Below the pieces are notes generated by a model, which was not told where the DNA came from, did not search any database, and saw only the letters and a list, made by a program, of their open reading frames with translations. Shown piece after piece: positions 1-9,408 of a stretch of 64,000 nt of DNA. Each line of letters begins with the position of its first letter. The stretch's first letter is position 1. The translations under genes were made by a program, and so were the position numbers. Source of the DNA: Acidihalobacter yilgarnensis (lineage in GTDB: Bacteria; Pseudomonadota; Gammaproteobacteria; DSM-5130; Acidihalobacteraceae); assembly GCF_001753245.1 (NCBI RefSeq), contig NZ_CP017415.1, positions 558,001 to 622,000 of the forward strand, given 5' to 3'.

Positions 1-94
1 TTGGGAAATCGTTCCGGCCAACGACAAACGCCTCGCGCGCGTCGTGGTGATCCGGGCCTTCGCCAAGTGCCTCAAGGCCGCGCTGGACGGCTGA
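1..94 (+). CDS. C-terminal end of a PPK2-like kinase (partial)
   Basis: Only the last 30 codons lie in the window, read from base 2 and ending in TGA at 92-94. The tail reads W-E-I-V-P-A-N-D-K-R-x-A-R-V, which resembles the end of polyphosphate kinase 2 / polyphosphate:AMP phosphotransferase domains, where a W-x-x-V-x-A-N-D-K-x-x-A-R stretch precedes the final helix. Such enzymes move phosphate between polyphosphate and nucleotides. The catalytic Walker motifs are outside the window, so this rests on a short tail only. Confidence 0.45.
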   Translation, partial: WEIVPANDKRLARVVVIRAFAKCLKAALDG

Positions 95-150
95 GCGGAG
101 TGCTTGCAAAGGTCGGTCATCTTCTATAGTTTGCCTGTCAGTCATACGAA

Positions 151-2180
<2,030 letters not shown>

Positions 2181-2205
2181 TCCCACAGGGCATGACTGTT
2201 CTTTG

Positions 2206-2235
2206 AAGAAGGGGGCAATGCCCCCTTCTTTTTTG
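2206..2235 (+). terminator. Rho-independent terminator of thiC
   Basis: A perfect 10-bp stem (AAGAAGGGGG at 2206-2215, CCCCCTTCTT at 2221-2230) with a 5-base loop runs into a T tract. It separates thiC from the toxin-antitoxin pair and shows that the reading-frame extension of the next gene back to 2203 is not its true start. Confidence 0.9.
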
Positions 2236-2250
2236 CCTGGAAGTACGCCA

Positions 2251-2613
2251 ATGGCGTATAAACTGCGAATGGAAATCGTTGAGACCCGTGTATCCAACAA
2301 GCAGATCACCGCCTTGGTCGACGATGAGGATTACGCGGAATTGCAGCAGGCGTTGATTCATCGGCCTGATCTTGGCGATCTGATCCCTGGTAGTGGCGGG
2401 TTGCGCAAGGTGCGCTGGGTCCAACGCGGCCGCGGAAAGCGCGATGGCATTCGGGTGATTTATTACTGGTACGACCCAGAACACATGATCTATATGCTTC
2501 TCGCCTATGCCAAGAACGAGCAGGAAAATCTGACACAGGATCAGATGAAGATACTGCGCAAACTGATACGAAGAGAAATTCGGACATGGATAAGGCATTG
2601 TTTGACGAATTGA
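2251..2613 (+). CDS. RelE/HigB-type toxin of a type II toxin-antitoxin pair
   Basis: About 120 residues from the ATG at 2251, which has a GGAAG ribosome site eight bases upstream. An in-frame extension back to 2203 would run through the thiC terminator and is rejected. The segment G-G-L-R-K-V-R-W-x-x-x-G-R-G-K-R-x-G-I-R-V-I-Y-Y-W is the hallmark of RelE-like mRNA interferases that pair with an XRE antitoxin (HigB/NadT-like). Such toxins cleave mRNA, usually at the ribosome. The following antitoxin gene overlaps it by 28 bases, the usual toxin-first order of HigBA modules. An alternative start is 2269. Confidence 0.85.
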   Translation: MAYKLRMEIVETRVSNKQITALVDDEDYAELQQALIHRPDLGDLIPGSGGLRKVRWVQRGRGKRDGIRVIYYWYDPEHMIYMLLAYAKNEQENLTQDQMKILRKLIRREIRTWIRHCLTN

Positions 2614-2876
2614 CAGAAAGTCTGAAGGAAGCCGGGAATATTTGCTACGGAGGTCAGGCGTCGCCACGCAGATTTGCGTTCGATGCATTGGACGTAAAGG
2701 CCATCCGTGAGCGTACGGGTCTTTCGCAGGGGCGATTTGCGCTTCTCATGGGCGTAAGCGTCAGAACGCTCCAAAACTGGGAACAGGGAAGGCGGCAACC
2801 CCAAGGGCCGGCGGAGTCGTTGCTAAGGATCGTGAAGAACGACCCACAAGGGGCGATGAATGCGCTACATGGGTAA
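2586..2876 (+). CDS. XRE-family antitoxin (HigA/NadS-like)
   Basis: 96 residues. A helix-turn-helix of the Cro/C1 type spans roughly residues 37-75, with I-R-x-R-T-G-L-S-Q-x-x-F-A-x-L-x-G-V-S-x-x-T-L-x-x-W-E-x-G-x-R-x-P. The F-D-A-L-D-V-K-A-I-R lead-in is typical of antitoxins cognate to RelE-like toxins. It should neutralise the toxin and autorepress the operon. It overlaps the toxin gene by 28 bases, so translation is probably coupled. Confidence 0.88.
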   Translation: MDKALFDELTESLKEAGNICYGGQASPRRFAFDALDVKAIRERTGLSQGRFALLMGVSVRTLQNWEQGRRQPQGPAESLLRIVKNDPQGAMNALHG

Positions 2877-2980
2877 CGCTATTTCAAAGTGTGATGAGTG
2901 AGTCGGGATAGCCTTTTATTGTATATTGATGCTTGATAGCAAGGCGCAGCCCAGAATCCGGGCGTGTGTCGGCTGTTAAT

Positions 2981-3087
2981 GATGCAACAATACGAGACCT
3001 CGCGCGCCATGCGCGGACTTGAAATGCAAGAGGGTATCTGACCCCGTTTCCACGTTTCCGGATGCTACAAAACGAGACCTGCCCCCG
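2981..3087. repeat. Short direct repeats ending in a GACCTGCCCCCG motif
   Basis: The 20-mer at 2981-3000 and the 20-mer at 3061-3080 match at 18 of 20 positions (GATGCWACAAWACGAGACCT). The second continues into GCCCCCG, so 3076-3087 is the exact inverted complement of 4407-4418. A related TATCTGACCCCG lies near 3033. Similar GGGGTCAGGTC sequences are, as I recall, often found beside IS200-like or REP-associated elements. No transposase is intact here. Confidence 0.55.
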
Positions 3088-3138
3088 TTTTCCTGGTCCC
3101 TGTTTAGCAATGTGCCATGCACCAAGAGCTTTAAACTC

Positions 3139-4395
3139 ATGACTGAAATATCGCGGGACAACCACGTAATTCGCGTTTCAGGTGATCTAAAGGATTTTCA
3201 TTACCTGTTGGCTCAATTTCATCAAGGCATAGAGAAAGCAGCATATTCTGAATTGATTCTGGATATGTCGGAGTGTACGTCAGCGTTTCAGAATTCAATG
3301 CTTTCCGTTTGCGCTCAAGTAACCGCATACAGGGAAGCTGGCATCGATATAGAATTAATACCACCCAAGAATCCGAGGCTATTAAGTTTATTTCGCAATA
3401 CAAACTGGGGTTACTTCCTAGATCCTCGAAAGTTTGATCAATCGCATTTTCGCGGACACTCACGAATCCCGGCCACCAGATATAAGACGCCTGATGAACA
3501 GCAAAACTCCGTCAACCGAATCGTAAATATTGTCCTTGGTGCTTTACCTGACTTACAAAGATCAAATTTAGCGGCATTTGAATGGTCTATTAATGAAATC
3601 ACTGACAATGTTTTATTACACTCTGAATCTCCAATAGGTGGGTTGGTGCAGGTTTCTACGTTTGAAAAAAATACCAAAAGCATTCAATTTGTTGTAGCCG
3701 ATGCGGGTGTTGGAATACCTCAAACACTTAAAGGTGGTCGACCTGACATTACATCAGACACGGATGCTCTCGATAAAGCCATTCGGGAAGGCGTCACCCG
3801 TGATGCGAAGATTGGCCAAGGGAATGGATTGTTCGGTACTTTCCGCGTATGTAGCAAATCTAATGGGTATTTTCAGGTTGACTCAGGACATGCTAGGTTG
3901 GAATTTAATTCTAAAAATGGCTTGTCAATATCAAATCAAAATATTCCATATTCTGGTACGTTAGTTGTCGCAACTATCGATTTTACTGATCCAGACTTGC
4001 TCGAAGACGCGCTCCAATTTGGCGGAAAACCGTACAAGCCGATTGATTACCTAGAGTTAGAATACGAGAAGTCGGATGGTATTCCTATCAATTTTATTCT
4101 CATAAATGAGTGTCAGGCATTTGGGAGTCGTGTTTCTGGTCGCCCACTTCGACAAAAGTTACACAACATATTGCGCATGTCTGGATCTCCCCAGATTGCG
4201 ATAGATTTTGATGGTGTCCCGGTGGTGTCGAGCAGTTTTGCCGATGAGGCTTTTGGAAAATTATTTCTACAGCTTGGGCCGGTGCAGTTTATGCAGAAAG
4301 TTAAGCTGATTAACATGGCGGATACGGTTGAAGGACTTATTAACAAAGCTATTGCTCAACGAATGCAGTATGGGGCATCAGATATTGACCCATAG
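3139..4395 (+). CDS. STAS-like / GHKL ATPase / DUF4325 protein, function unknown
   Basis: 418 residues from ATG 3139, and visibly more AT-rich than its surroundings. Three parts are seen. Residues 1-110 resemble a STAS-type fold (L-I-L-D-M-S pattern). A GHKL ATPase spans about 125-290, with N-box E153-x3-N157-x3-H161, G1 box DAGVGIP (188-194) and glycine loop GQGNGLFGTF (226-235). The C-terminal domain from about 325 has D-F-x-G-V-x-V-V-S-S-S-F-A-D-E-x-F-G-K-L-F, the signature I associate with the STAS-like DUF4325. The architecture recalls anti-sigma kinase/STAS switches, but no sigma factor or partner gene is adjacent. It sits alone between a toxin-antitoxin pair and a tandem duplication and is bracketed by inverted repeats, so recent transfer is likely. 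Confidence 0.75.
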   Translation: MTEISRDNHVIRVSGDLKDFHYLLAQFHQGIEKAAYSELILDMSECTSAFQNSMLSVCAQVTAYREAGIDIELIPPKNPRLLSLFRNTNWGYFLDPRKFDQSHFRGHSRIPATRYKTPDEQQNSVNRIVNIVLGALPDLQRSNLAAFEWSINEITDNVLLHSESPIGGLVQVSTFEKNTKSIQFVVADAGVGIPQTLKGGRPDITSDTDALDKAIREGVTRDAKIGQGNGLFGTFRVCSKSNGYFQVDSGHARLEFNSKNGLSISNQNIPYSGTLVVATIDFTDPDLLEDALQFGGKPYKPIDYLELEYEKSDGIPINFILINECQAFGSRVSGRPLRQKLHNILRMSGSPQIAIDFDGVPVVSSSFADEAFGKLFLQLGPVQFMQKVKLINMADTVEGLINKAIAQRMQYGASDIDP

Positions 4396-4406
4396 AGCAA
4401 GTGATT

Positions 4407-4418
4407 CGGGGGCAGGTC
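4407..4418. repeat. Right inverted repeat partner of 3076-3087
   Basis: CGGGGGCAGGTC here is the perfect reverse complement of the 12 bases at 3076-3087. The pair encloses the ATPase gene and its leader. The same motif (GGGGTCAGGTC) recurs at 5290-5300 at the edge of the second duplicated copy. Confidence 0.6.
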
Positions 4419-4540
4419 CAGAATTGTAACATTCGCTAACTCAGATATTAAACACGCCACATGGTTTCGGGCGCGAATCAAGTTCAACGTGATGGATTTT
4501 TCCAAGCGACGCGCCCGAAACGCCTTGTCTCTGCGGGTAG

Positions 4541-4626
4541 GCCTCGCCCGCACACGCCGTCCAGGTGAGGCCTGCTCGGGCGGCGTCCTTGCCGCCCGAC
4601 CCCGCGTCATCGTGTGCGGGCGAGGC
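4541..4626. repeat. Long inverted repeat with nested hairpin (copy 1)
   Basis: A perfect 15-bp inverted repeat (GCCTCGCCCGCACAC at 4541-4555, its complement at 4612-4626) encloses a second stem, CGGGCGGC / GCCGCCCG. It can fold as a large cruciform or RNA hairpin. The surrounding 4630-5050 has no convincing gene. It includes a short CTTTG..CAAAG hairpin around 4860-4880. Confidence 0.7.
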
Positions 4627-5055
4627 AAGGTGTAAACGGGATTAAAGATCAAAGGCGAAGCCGCGAAGTGTCGCGGTTGTGTGTTTTCTACCTTATCGCT
4701 TTGCCTCGCGGGGATGCGGCTGGACGGGGGCGGCCCCCGGAGGACTCGGGCCGAGCAGCCGGCGCCCGGACGGCGCTTGGCTGCGACCCCGGCCATACGT
4801 ATTCACGCGAGGTTGCCTGTAGGGCCAAGGTGATCTGGGACGAATTTCTTGGGTGATTTTCTTTGTTCGTCCAAAGAAAGTCACTCGCACGCCCGCACTT
4901 AAACCCAATAAAGAACATCGCTGTTCAAGGCGTGTGAAACAAGCCTGCCATTCCGTATCGATTCTTCAGTAATCGGGATTAATCGCGAAACGTAAAACAG
5001 TAATTCAGTTGACTGCGTGAATCTCTTTGGTCAGAGATACTTCAGAGCGCCACGC

Positions 5056-5190
5056 TCACTCCTCGTCAGACTGATCCCGCCTATCCGCATTATCGGGCTG
5101 AGCAAGCAATCTGGGCACGACGTATAGAAGAACAACCGCCCCGGCAACGACAATGCCAAGCAGTATCAGAAAGCCGATGCCGTCGTTCAT
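5056..5190 (-). CDS. Small single-pass membrane protein (copy 1)
   Basis: 44 residues from the ATG at 5188-5190, which has a strong GGAGG site four bases upstream. The longer in-frame start at 5250 lacks one. Residues 5-28 form one hydrophobic helix (GFLILLGIVVAGAVVLLYVV), followed by an acidic, polar tail ending D-Q-S-D-E-E. An identical gene lies 880 bases away. I do not recognise a family. Confidence 0.55.
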   Translation of the reverse strand: MNDGIGFLILLGIVVAGAVVLLYVVPRLLAQPDNADRRDQSDEE

Positions 5191-5295
5191 CTGTCCTCCC
5201 GAGGCCCGCCGGCGGCATAGATAGACACCATCGGCGGGCAAGCAAAGCATCGCAGCATTAGATGCTCGTCTGCAGCAGATCGAAAATCTGGGGTC

Positions 5296-6160
5296 AGGTC
5301 CAGAAATGTAACATTCGCTAACTCAGATATTAAACACGCCACATGGTTTCTGGCGCGAATCAAGTTCAACGTGATTGATTTTTCCAAGCGACGCGCCCGA
5401 AACGCCTTGTCTCTGCGGGTAAGCCTCGCCCGCACACGCCGTCCAGGCGAGGTCTGCTCGGGCGGCCCTTGCCGCCCGACCCCGCGTCATCGTGTGCGGG
5501 CGAGGCAAGGTGTAAACGGGATTAAAGATCAAAGGCGAAGCCGCGAAGTGTCGCGGTTGTGTGTTTTCTACCTTATCGCTTTGCCTCGCGGGGATGCGGC
5601 TGGACGGGGGCGGCCCCCGGAGGACTCGGGCCGAGCAGCCGGCGCCCGGACGGCGCTTGGCTGCGACCCCGGCCATACGTATTCACGCGAGGTTGCCTGT
5701 AGGGCCAAGGTGATCTGGGACGAATTTCTTGGGTGATTTTCTTTGTTCGTCCAAAGAAAGTCACTCGCACGCCCGCACTTAAACCCAATAAAGAACATCG
5801 CTGTTCAAGGCGTGTGAAACAAGCCTGCCATTCCGTATCGATTCTTCAGTAATCGGGATTAATCGCGAAACGTAAAACAGTAATTCAGTTGACTGCGTGA
5901 ATCTCTTTGGTCAGAGATACTTCAGAGCGCCACGCTCACTCCTCGTCAGACTGATCCCGCCTATCCGCATTATCGGGCTGAGCAAGCAATCTGGGCACGA
6001 CGTATAGAAGAACAACCGCCCCGGCAACGACAATGCCAAGCAGTATCAGAAAGCCGATGCCGTCGTTCATCTGTCCTCCCGAGGCCCGCCGGCGGCATAG
6101 ATAGACACCATCGGCGGGCAAGCAAAGCATCGCAGCATTAGATGCTCGTCTGCAGCAGAT
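5296..6160. repeat. 0.87-kb tandem duplication, copy 2
   Basis: Second copy of 4414-5280, separated from it by 15 bases (5281-5295) ending in GGGGTC. It abuts and includes the 3' end of the gene at 6138-6806. The inverted repeat seen in copy 1 recurs at 5423-5437 and 5492-5506. Confidence 0.93.
5936..6070 (-). CDS. Small single-pass membrane protein (copy 2)
   Basis: Same 44-residue product as at 5056-5190, with the same GGAGG ribosome site and the ATG at 6068-6070. It lies 67 bases downstream of the Ser/Thr-rich protein gene on the same strand, so the two were probably co-transcribed before the duplication. Confidence 0.55.
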   Translation of the reverse strand: MNDGIGFLILLGIVVAGAVVLLYVVPRLLAQPDNADRRDQSDEE

Positions 6161-6806
6161 TGCCTACGGCGGATGTGTTGCTGCCGGGCAGTCCGTTCGA
6201 AAAGGCTTGCAGAAAACCAGTCAGACTCGTGCTACTGGAATTGCTTCCCATCGCAGTGACCAGGCTTTGGAAGCTTTGTTGAAGGTTGGCCAGGCTGCTC
6301 GTCGATTGGCTGCTTGTGGTGCCTGATGTTGCCGAACTCGACGATGTGCCTGAAAGCTGCTGGATCAGGTTCTGCAATGCGGCCTGGAGATGATGTCCTC
6401 CATGATGATGCATGCCTTGCATACCGGGGTTGCCGGTCGTCTGAGCATTGGGGTCGGTGGTGCCATTCGTGCCACTCTGACCTTGCAGCGCCGCCATGAG
6501 GCTCTGGATGAAGCTGGCCAACGCCATTTGTGTCGCGGACTGGGAAGTCGCTCCGGATGTGCTTGCTGAATTATTGGTGGTCAGGGTGCTGCTAACGGCG
6601 GTGTTGGTCGATCCGCTAGTTTGGCCAACGCCGATCTGGGAAAGGGCTTGCAGAACCGAATTAACCAAACCACCGCCTTGCGAAGACTGGTTTTGCCCGC
6701 CGATTGTCAGGCCGGCTGGTGTTTGATTTGTATTCGATGCGGTGGTGTTGCGTAAATTGAGTTGTGCAAACAGGTTGTTTGAACCCGGTATGCTGGAAAT
6801 CGTCAT
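6138..6806 (-). CDS. Low-complexity Ser/Thr/Gln/Asn-rich protein
   Basis: 222 residues, ATG at 6806 with AGAGG about nine bases upstream. More than half of the residues are S, T, N, Q, G or A. Three short amphipathic stretches (LVNSVLQALSQIG, ASFIQSLMAALQGQ, LQAALQNLIQQLSG) break up the polar linkers, and a His-rich patch (GMHHHGGHH) sits near residue 133. There is no signal peptide or membrane segment. The repeated helix-linker layout suggests a secreted or surface protein without a cleavable signal, but that is inference and I know no named family. Its last seven codons are duplicated at 5262-5280. Confidence 0.6.
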   Translation of the reverse strand: MTISSIPGSNNLFAQLNLRNTTASNTNQTPAGLTIGGQNQSSQGGGLVNSVLQALSQIGVGQTSGSTNTAVSSTLTTNNSASTSGATSQSATQMALASFIQSLMAALQGQSGTNGTTDPNAQTTGNPGMQGMHHHGGHHLQAALQNLIQQLSGTSSSSATSGTTSSQSTSSLANLQQSFQSLVTAMGSNSSSTSLTGFLQAFSNGLPGSNTSAVGNLLQTSI

Positions 6807-7149
6807 GTGTTTGTGCCTCTGATGATGGGCTTCGGCTTGCAGACGCTGCGCGGCTGATGGAGCAATGTGCGTGCCAGAGGCCAGTCATTGGCCATATACG
6901 TTCAACTGGACCTATGCGTACTCTTGGAAATGCCGACCAAGTTGGCGATATGCCTACGAATGGCTGCGGACCTGGCTACCCCATAGGGCGGAGACACGGA
7001 TATCCGTGCTTTCTGTATTACAGTCAGGACCTTCGGTTGGCAGGATGTTGCCAGTGGTTGGCAAGCGAGTGCCTCCGGTCATGTCCGCGTTTGCCGCTTT
7101 GCCGTAGGCGGATGCAGCATAAGGTGAATCTGTCGGGCGACAAACTCAG
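6807..7149. other. Intergenic stretch with an 18-nt TGG period
   Basis: There is no convincing intact gene. TGG codons recur at exactly 18-base spacing at 6889, 6907, 6925, 6943 and 6961. In the frame opening with ATG 6865 this gives Trp every sixth residue with Tyr-rich fill. No good ribosome site is seen. Confidence 0.4.
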
Positions 7150-7336
7150 TGGTCCCCGTGCTCAGCGCCGCCGTGTGCCGGCGCCAGTTTCGCGCAAAAT
7201 TGCAGCGAACCATCACGACTGGAACGCGCCCATCGTCGCGGCCTACCAGACGGGGGCCTACCGCTATCGAAAAATTGGCGAGTACATCGGGCTGCACTTG
7301 GCGACGGGCGGGTACGTCGTTCGCGCGCGATCGTGA
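7150..7336 (+). pseudogene. C-terminal HTH remnant, transposase-like
   Basis: The frame ending at 7336 reads R-A-Q-R-R-R-V-P-A-P-V, then H-D-W-N-A-P-I-V-A-A-Y-Q-T-G-A-Y and K-I-G-E-Y-I-G-L-H-L-A-T-x-G-Y-V-V-R-A. This matches the pattern of the C-terminal helix-turn-helix (x-I-x-x-x-F-G-L-H-x-x-T-V-x-R-x-V) of REP-associated IS200-like transposases and relatives. The catalytic HUH domain is absent, so only a 3' remnant remains. The family assignment is from memory of the pattern. Confidence 0.4.
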
Positions 7337-7397
7337 TAAAGCGCACGGACGCGTATCGGCGGTCGCGCGGCGGGGAGACCTATACTCTTTAGCTTGG

Positions 7398-7427
7398 GCA
7401 TCAATGTCTGCCGCATCAATGTCTGCC
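7398..7427. repeat. 15-bp tandem repeat
   Basis: GCATCAATGTCTGCC occurs twice head to tail (7398-7412, 7413-7427), followed by a degenerate GCAGCAATG. Confidence 0.7.
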
Positions 7428-7522
7428 GCAGCAATGGCTGGCTGATTGACGGTTAATTACACGGTGTGCGGCCAGGACTCGCTGCATGCGACAAGGGCAG
7501 GATCTAACCGGGGGGTGAGATT

Positions 7523-7681
7523 GTGGGAATATCGACGATTGTGGTGTTGGTGCTGATCGGGGCAGGCGTGCTCTATGCCATCGCCATCTTCAACCAGCTG
7601 GTGGCGCTGAAGAACCGTTACACCAACGCCTTCGCGCAAATCGAGGTGCAGCTCAAACGTCGCTACGACCTGATCCCCTAA
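7523..7681 (+). pseudogene. lemA: Truncated LemA-family gene
   Basis: From GTG 7523, with a GGGGGG site upstream, the product has one N-terminal membrane helix (residues 4-22) and then [30 protein letters not shown]. This is the diagnostic start of LemA, where N-L-V normally follows. A TAA stops it after 52 residues instead of about 190, and the sequence after 7681 is unrelated. The rest of lemA is missing, so this is a broken gene. Confidence 0.85.
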
Positions 7682-7764
7682 CCCATCTGGATTCAGGAAC
7701 GGCGGTTCCCAATTTGAAGTCGAATATCCGTTCGCGTTGATCCCGCCATCAAAAAGATTGCGCT

Positions 7765-7842
7765 AAGGGGGAGTCCATATACGCCCGGGTTTTGTGGAGG
7801 CCGTTGATCGTCTCGGCCAGGGCATTATCAGAGGTCAGAATA
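7765..7842 (-). pseudogene. Fragment of an IS3-type transposase (OrfB)
   Basis: On the minus strand 7834 to 7776 reads S-D-N-A-L-A-E-T-I-N-G-L-H-K-T-R, close to the conserved DNALAETINGLYK block after the second Asp of IS3-family DDE transposases. It is only about 25 codons with no start or remaining domains. It lies just beyond the lemA break and probably marks the rearrangement that truncated it. Confidence 0.55.
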
Positions 7843-7995
7843 CCCTATGCGACCCTGAATGGACTGAACACTGAACCTCGGTCATGGTCAGAACCAGCAT
7901 AAGCGAAAAACATACAAAGGTTTTCACCACGACGAGACATTTCGCTGCAACGTTCAAATCCGTCGGATCACGACACACCCTTGGGAGAACTGCCC

Positions 7996-9408
7996 ATGAC
8001 CGGCACATCGCCGCTGCGCCCGGCAAAACTCCGCCAAGGCGAACTCGGCCTTGGCTACATAGTTTCCGCAACCCTGGCCAACATCGCCCCGGCGATGAGT
8101 TTCTACTTCGGCTTTGCGGTCATCGCCGTCGGTGCTGGCGTGGCGGCACCGCTGACCATTTTGGCCGCCATGGTTGCGGTGTTGTTTCTGGCCAATACGC
8201 TGGCTGAATTTTCACGATTCACGCCTTCGGCTGGTTCTTTTGTCACTTTCATCGGTAAGAGTTTCGGCCCGACCGCAGCGGTTACCGCAGCGGTCTTCCT
8301 CATTTTCGGCTACATCCTTGCTGGCTCAGCGGTAGTTGCCATTATGGGTGGTTGGACGGCTGAGACGATCCACAGGTATTTAGGCATTAACATTCCCTGG
8401 GAAATTCTCACCCTAGCCGCCATCATCCTGGTCGGGACGATGACGGTACGCGGCGTTCGCCTGTCCACCGCATGGGCAGCCGCCGCTTTTTGGGTGGAAT
8501 TGGTGGTTCTAGTGGGCGTCGGCATCGCCATTCTGGCGGTCCACGGCCAGCTCAATCTGCATCCCTTCGAGCCGCACTATCTCGACGGCGGATTGAAAGG
8601 CCTCGGCCTCGGCTTCCCCATTGCCATTTTTTTATTTGTTGGCTGGGAGAACGCCTCGATGATGGCTGAAGAATCCAAGGAGCCGCGCCGCCTGGTGCCG
8701 CGTGCGCTGTTCACCAGCGCCATCGCCATCGGTGTGCTCTACACCTTTCTCGCCTACGCCACCGAAGTGGGTTTCGGCTACGACGTAAAAGCGCTCAACG
8801 CTGCGCAAGTACCTTACGTCGACCTCGCCACACACTTGCTCGGTGGCATCGTCGTACTGCTGTATCTGGCCGGGATCACCAGCATTTTCGGCTCGTTGAT
8901 CGGGCTGGTGAACGCGCAATCGCGAATCCTTTTCAACAGCGGGCGAGAAGGCCTACTACCGAACGTGTTCGGTGCCGTGCATGCAGAGCACCAAACGCCG
9001 TGGGCGGCTATCGCCACCTTTTTGCTGATCGCGTTGGCCTTGTTATTCATGTTCGCCGGAAGCAAGCATCCGGTGGTCTACTTCGGCGAAGCAGCAACCT
9101 GTGGCACCATTCCCGTCGCTATCACCTACGGCGTGACCAACCTGGCCTTGCCGTTCTACGTTTGGCGCAAACAACGCACTGCCTTCTCATGGCTGCGGCA
9201 CGCGGTGCTGCCCGTACTCGGCTTCCTGGCCATGATTTTGCCCGTGTGGGGGCTGATCACACCCGGTCAGCCCTATCCGTTCAACCTCTACCCCTATGTC
9301 GCACTGGTAGTGTTCGTCCTCGCCTTCCTCTACGCGCGGCACGTGGTCAACCGCGATCCCCGCGTAGGTGAACGTATCGGTTCTGTGGTTGCCGACGAGG
9401 CTAAATAG
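7996..9408 (+). CDS. APC-superfamily amino-acid permease
   Basis: 470 residues with about twelve hydrophobic helices. The ATG at 7996 is preceded by GGGAGA seven bases upstream. An in-frame TTG at 7981 is less likely because it precedes the ribosome site. The first helix carries the family motif around N-I-A-P-A-M-S-F-Y-F-G-F. A conserved F-x-x-F-V-G-W-E-N-A-S-M-M-A-E-E-S-K-x-P-x-R loop follows helix 6, typical of amino acid/polyamine permeases. It should import or exchange amino acids or amines across the inner membrane. No neighbouring catabolic gene reveals the substrate. Confidence 0.88.
   Translation: MTGTSPLRPAKLRQGELGLGYIVSATLANIAPAMSFYFGFAVIAVGAGVAAPLTILAAMVAVLFLANTLAEFSRFTPSAGSFVTFIGKSFGPTAAVTAAVFLIFGYILAGSAVVAIMGGWTAETIHRYLGINIPWEILTLAAIILVGTMTVRGVRLSTAWAAAAFWVELVVLVGVGIAILAVHGQLNLHPFEPHYLDGGLKGLGLGFPIAIFLFVGWENASMMAEESKEPRRLVPRALFTSAIAIGVLYTFLAYATEVGFGYDVKALNAAQVPYVDLATHLLGGIVVLLYLAGITSIFGSLIGLVNAQSRILFNSGREGLLPNVFGAVHAEHQTPWAAIATFLLIALALLFMFAGSKHPVVYFGEAATCGTIPVAITYGVTNLALPFYVWRKQRTAFSWLRHAVLPVLGFLAMILPVWGLITPGQPYPFNLYPYVALVVFVLAFLYARHVVNRDPRVGERIGSVVADEAK

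Larger units (their letters stand above)
4414..5280. repeat. 0.87-kb tandem duplication, copy 1
   Basis: This segment recurs almost unchanged at 5296-6160, with an offset of 882 bases at the left end, 880 at the right, a net 2-base indel and a handful of substitutions near the left end. It begins in AGGTCCAGA and ends in TGCAGCAGAT. The right end copies the last seven codons of the gene at 6138-6806, so copy 2 is the ancestral position and copy 1 is the derived one. It contains a 44-codon membrane-protein gene and a structured GC-rich non-coding part. Confidence 0.93.

Noticed and set aside
4356-5676. Repeated ORFs of 70-146 codons in the duplicated GC-rich segment
   Set aside because: Arg/Pro/Ala-rich products appear in several frames at once with no ribosome sites; they reflect GC-rich non-coding sequence.
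7941-7980. Sequence CGTTCAAATCC resembling a tRNA T-arm
   Set aside because: No matching acceptor, D-arm or anticodon stem around it. I saw no tRNA or rRNA gene in the window.
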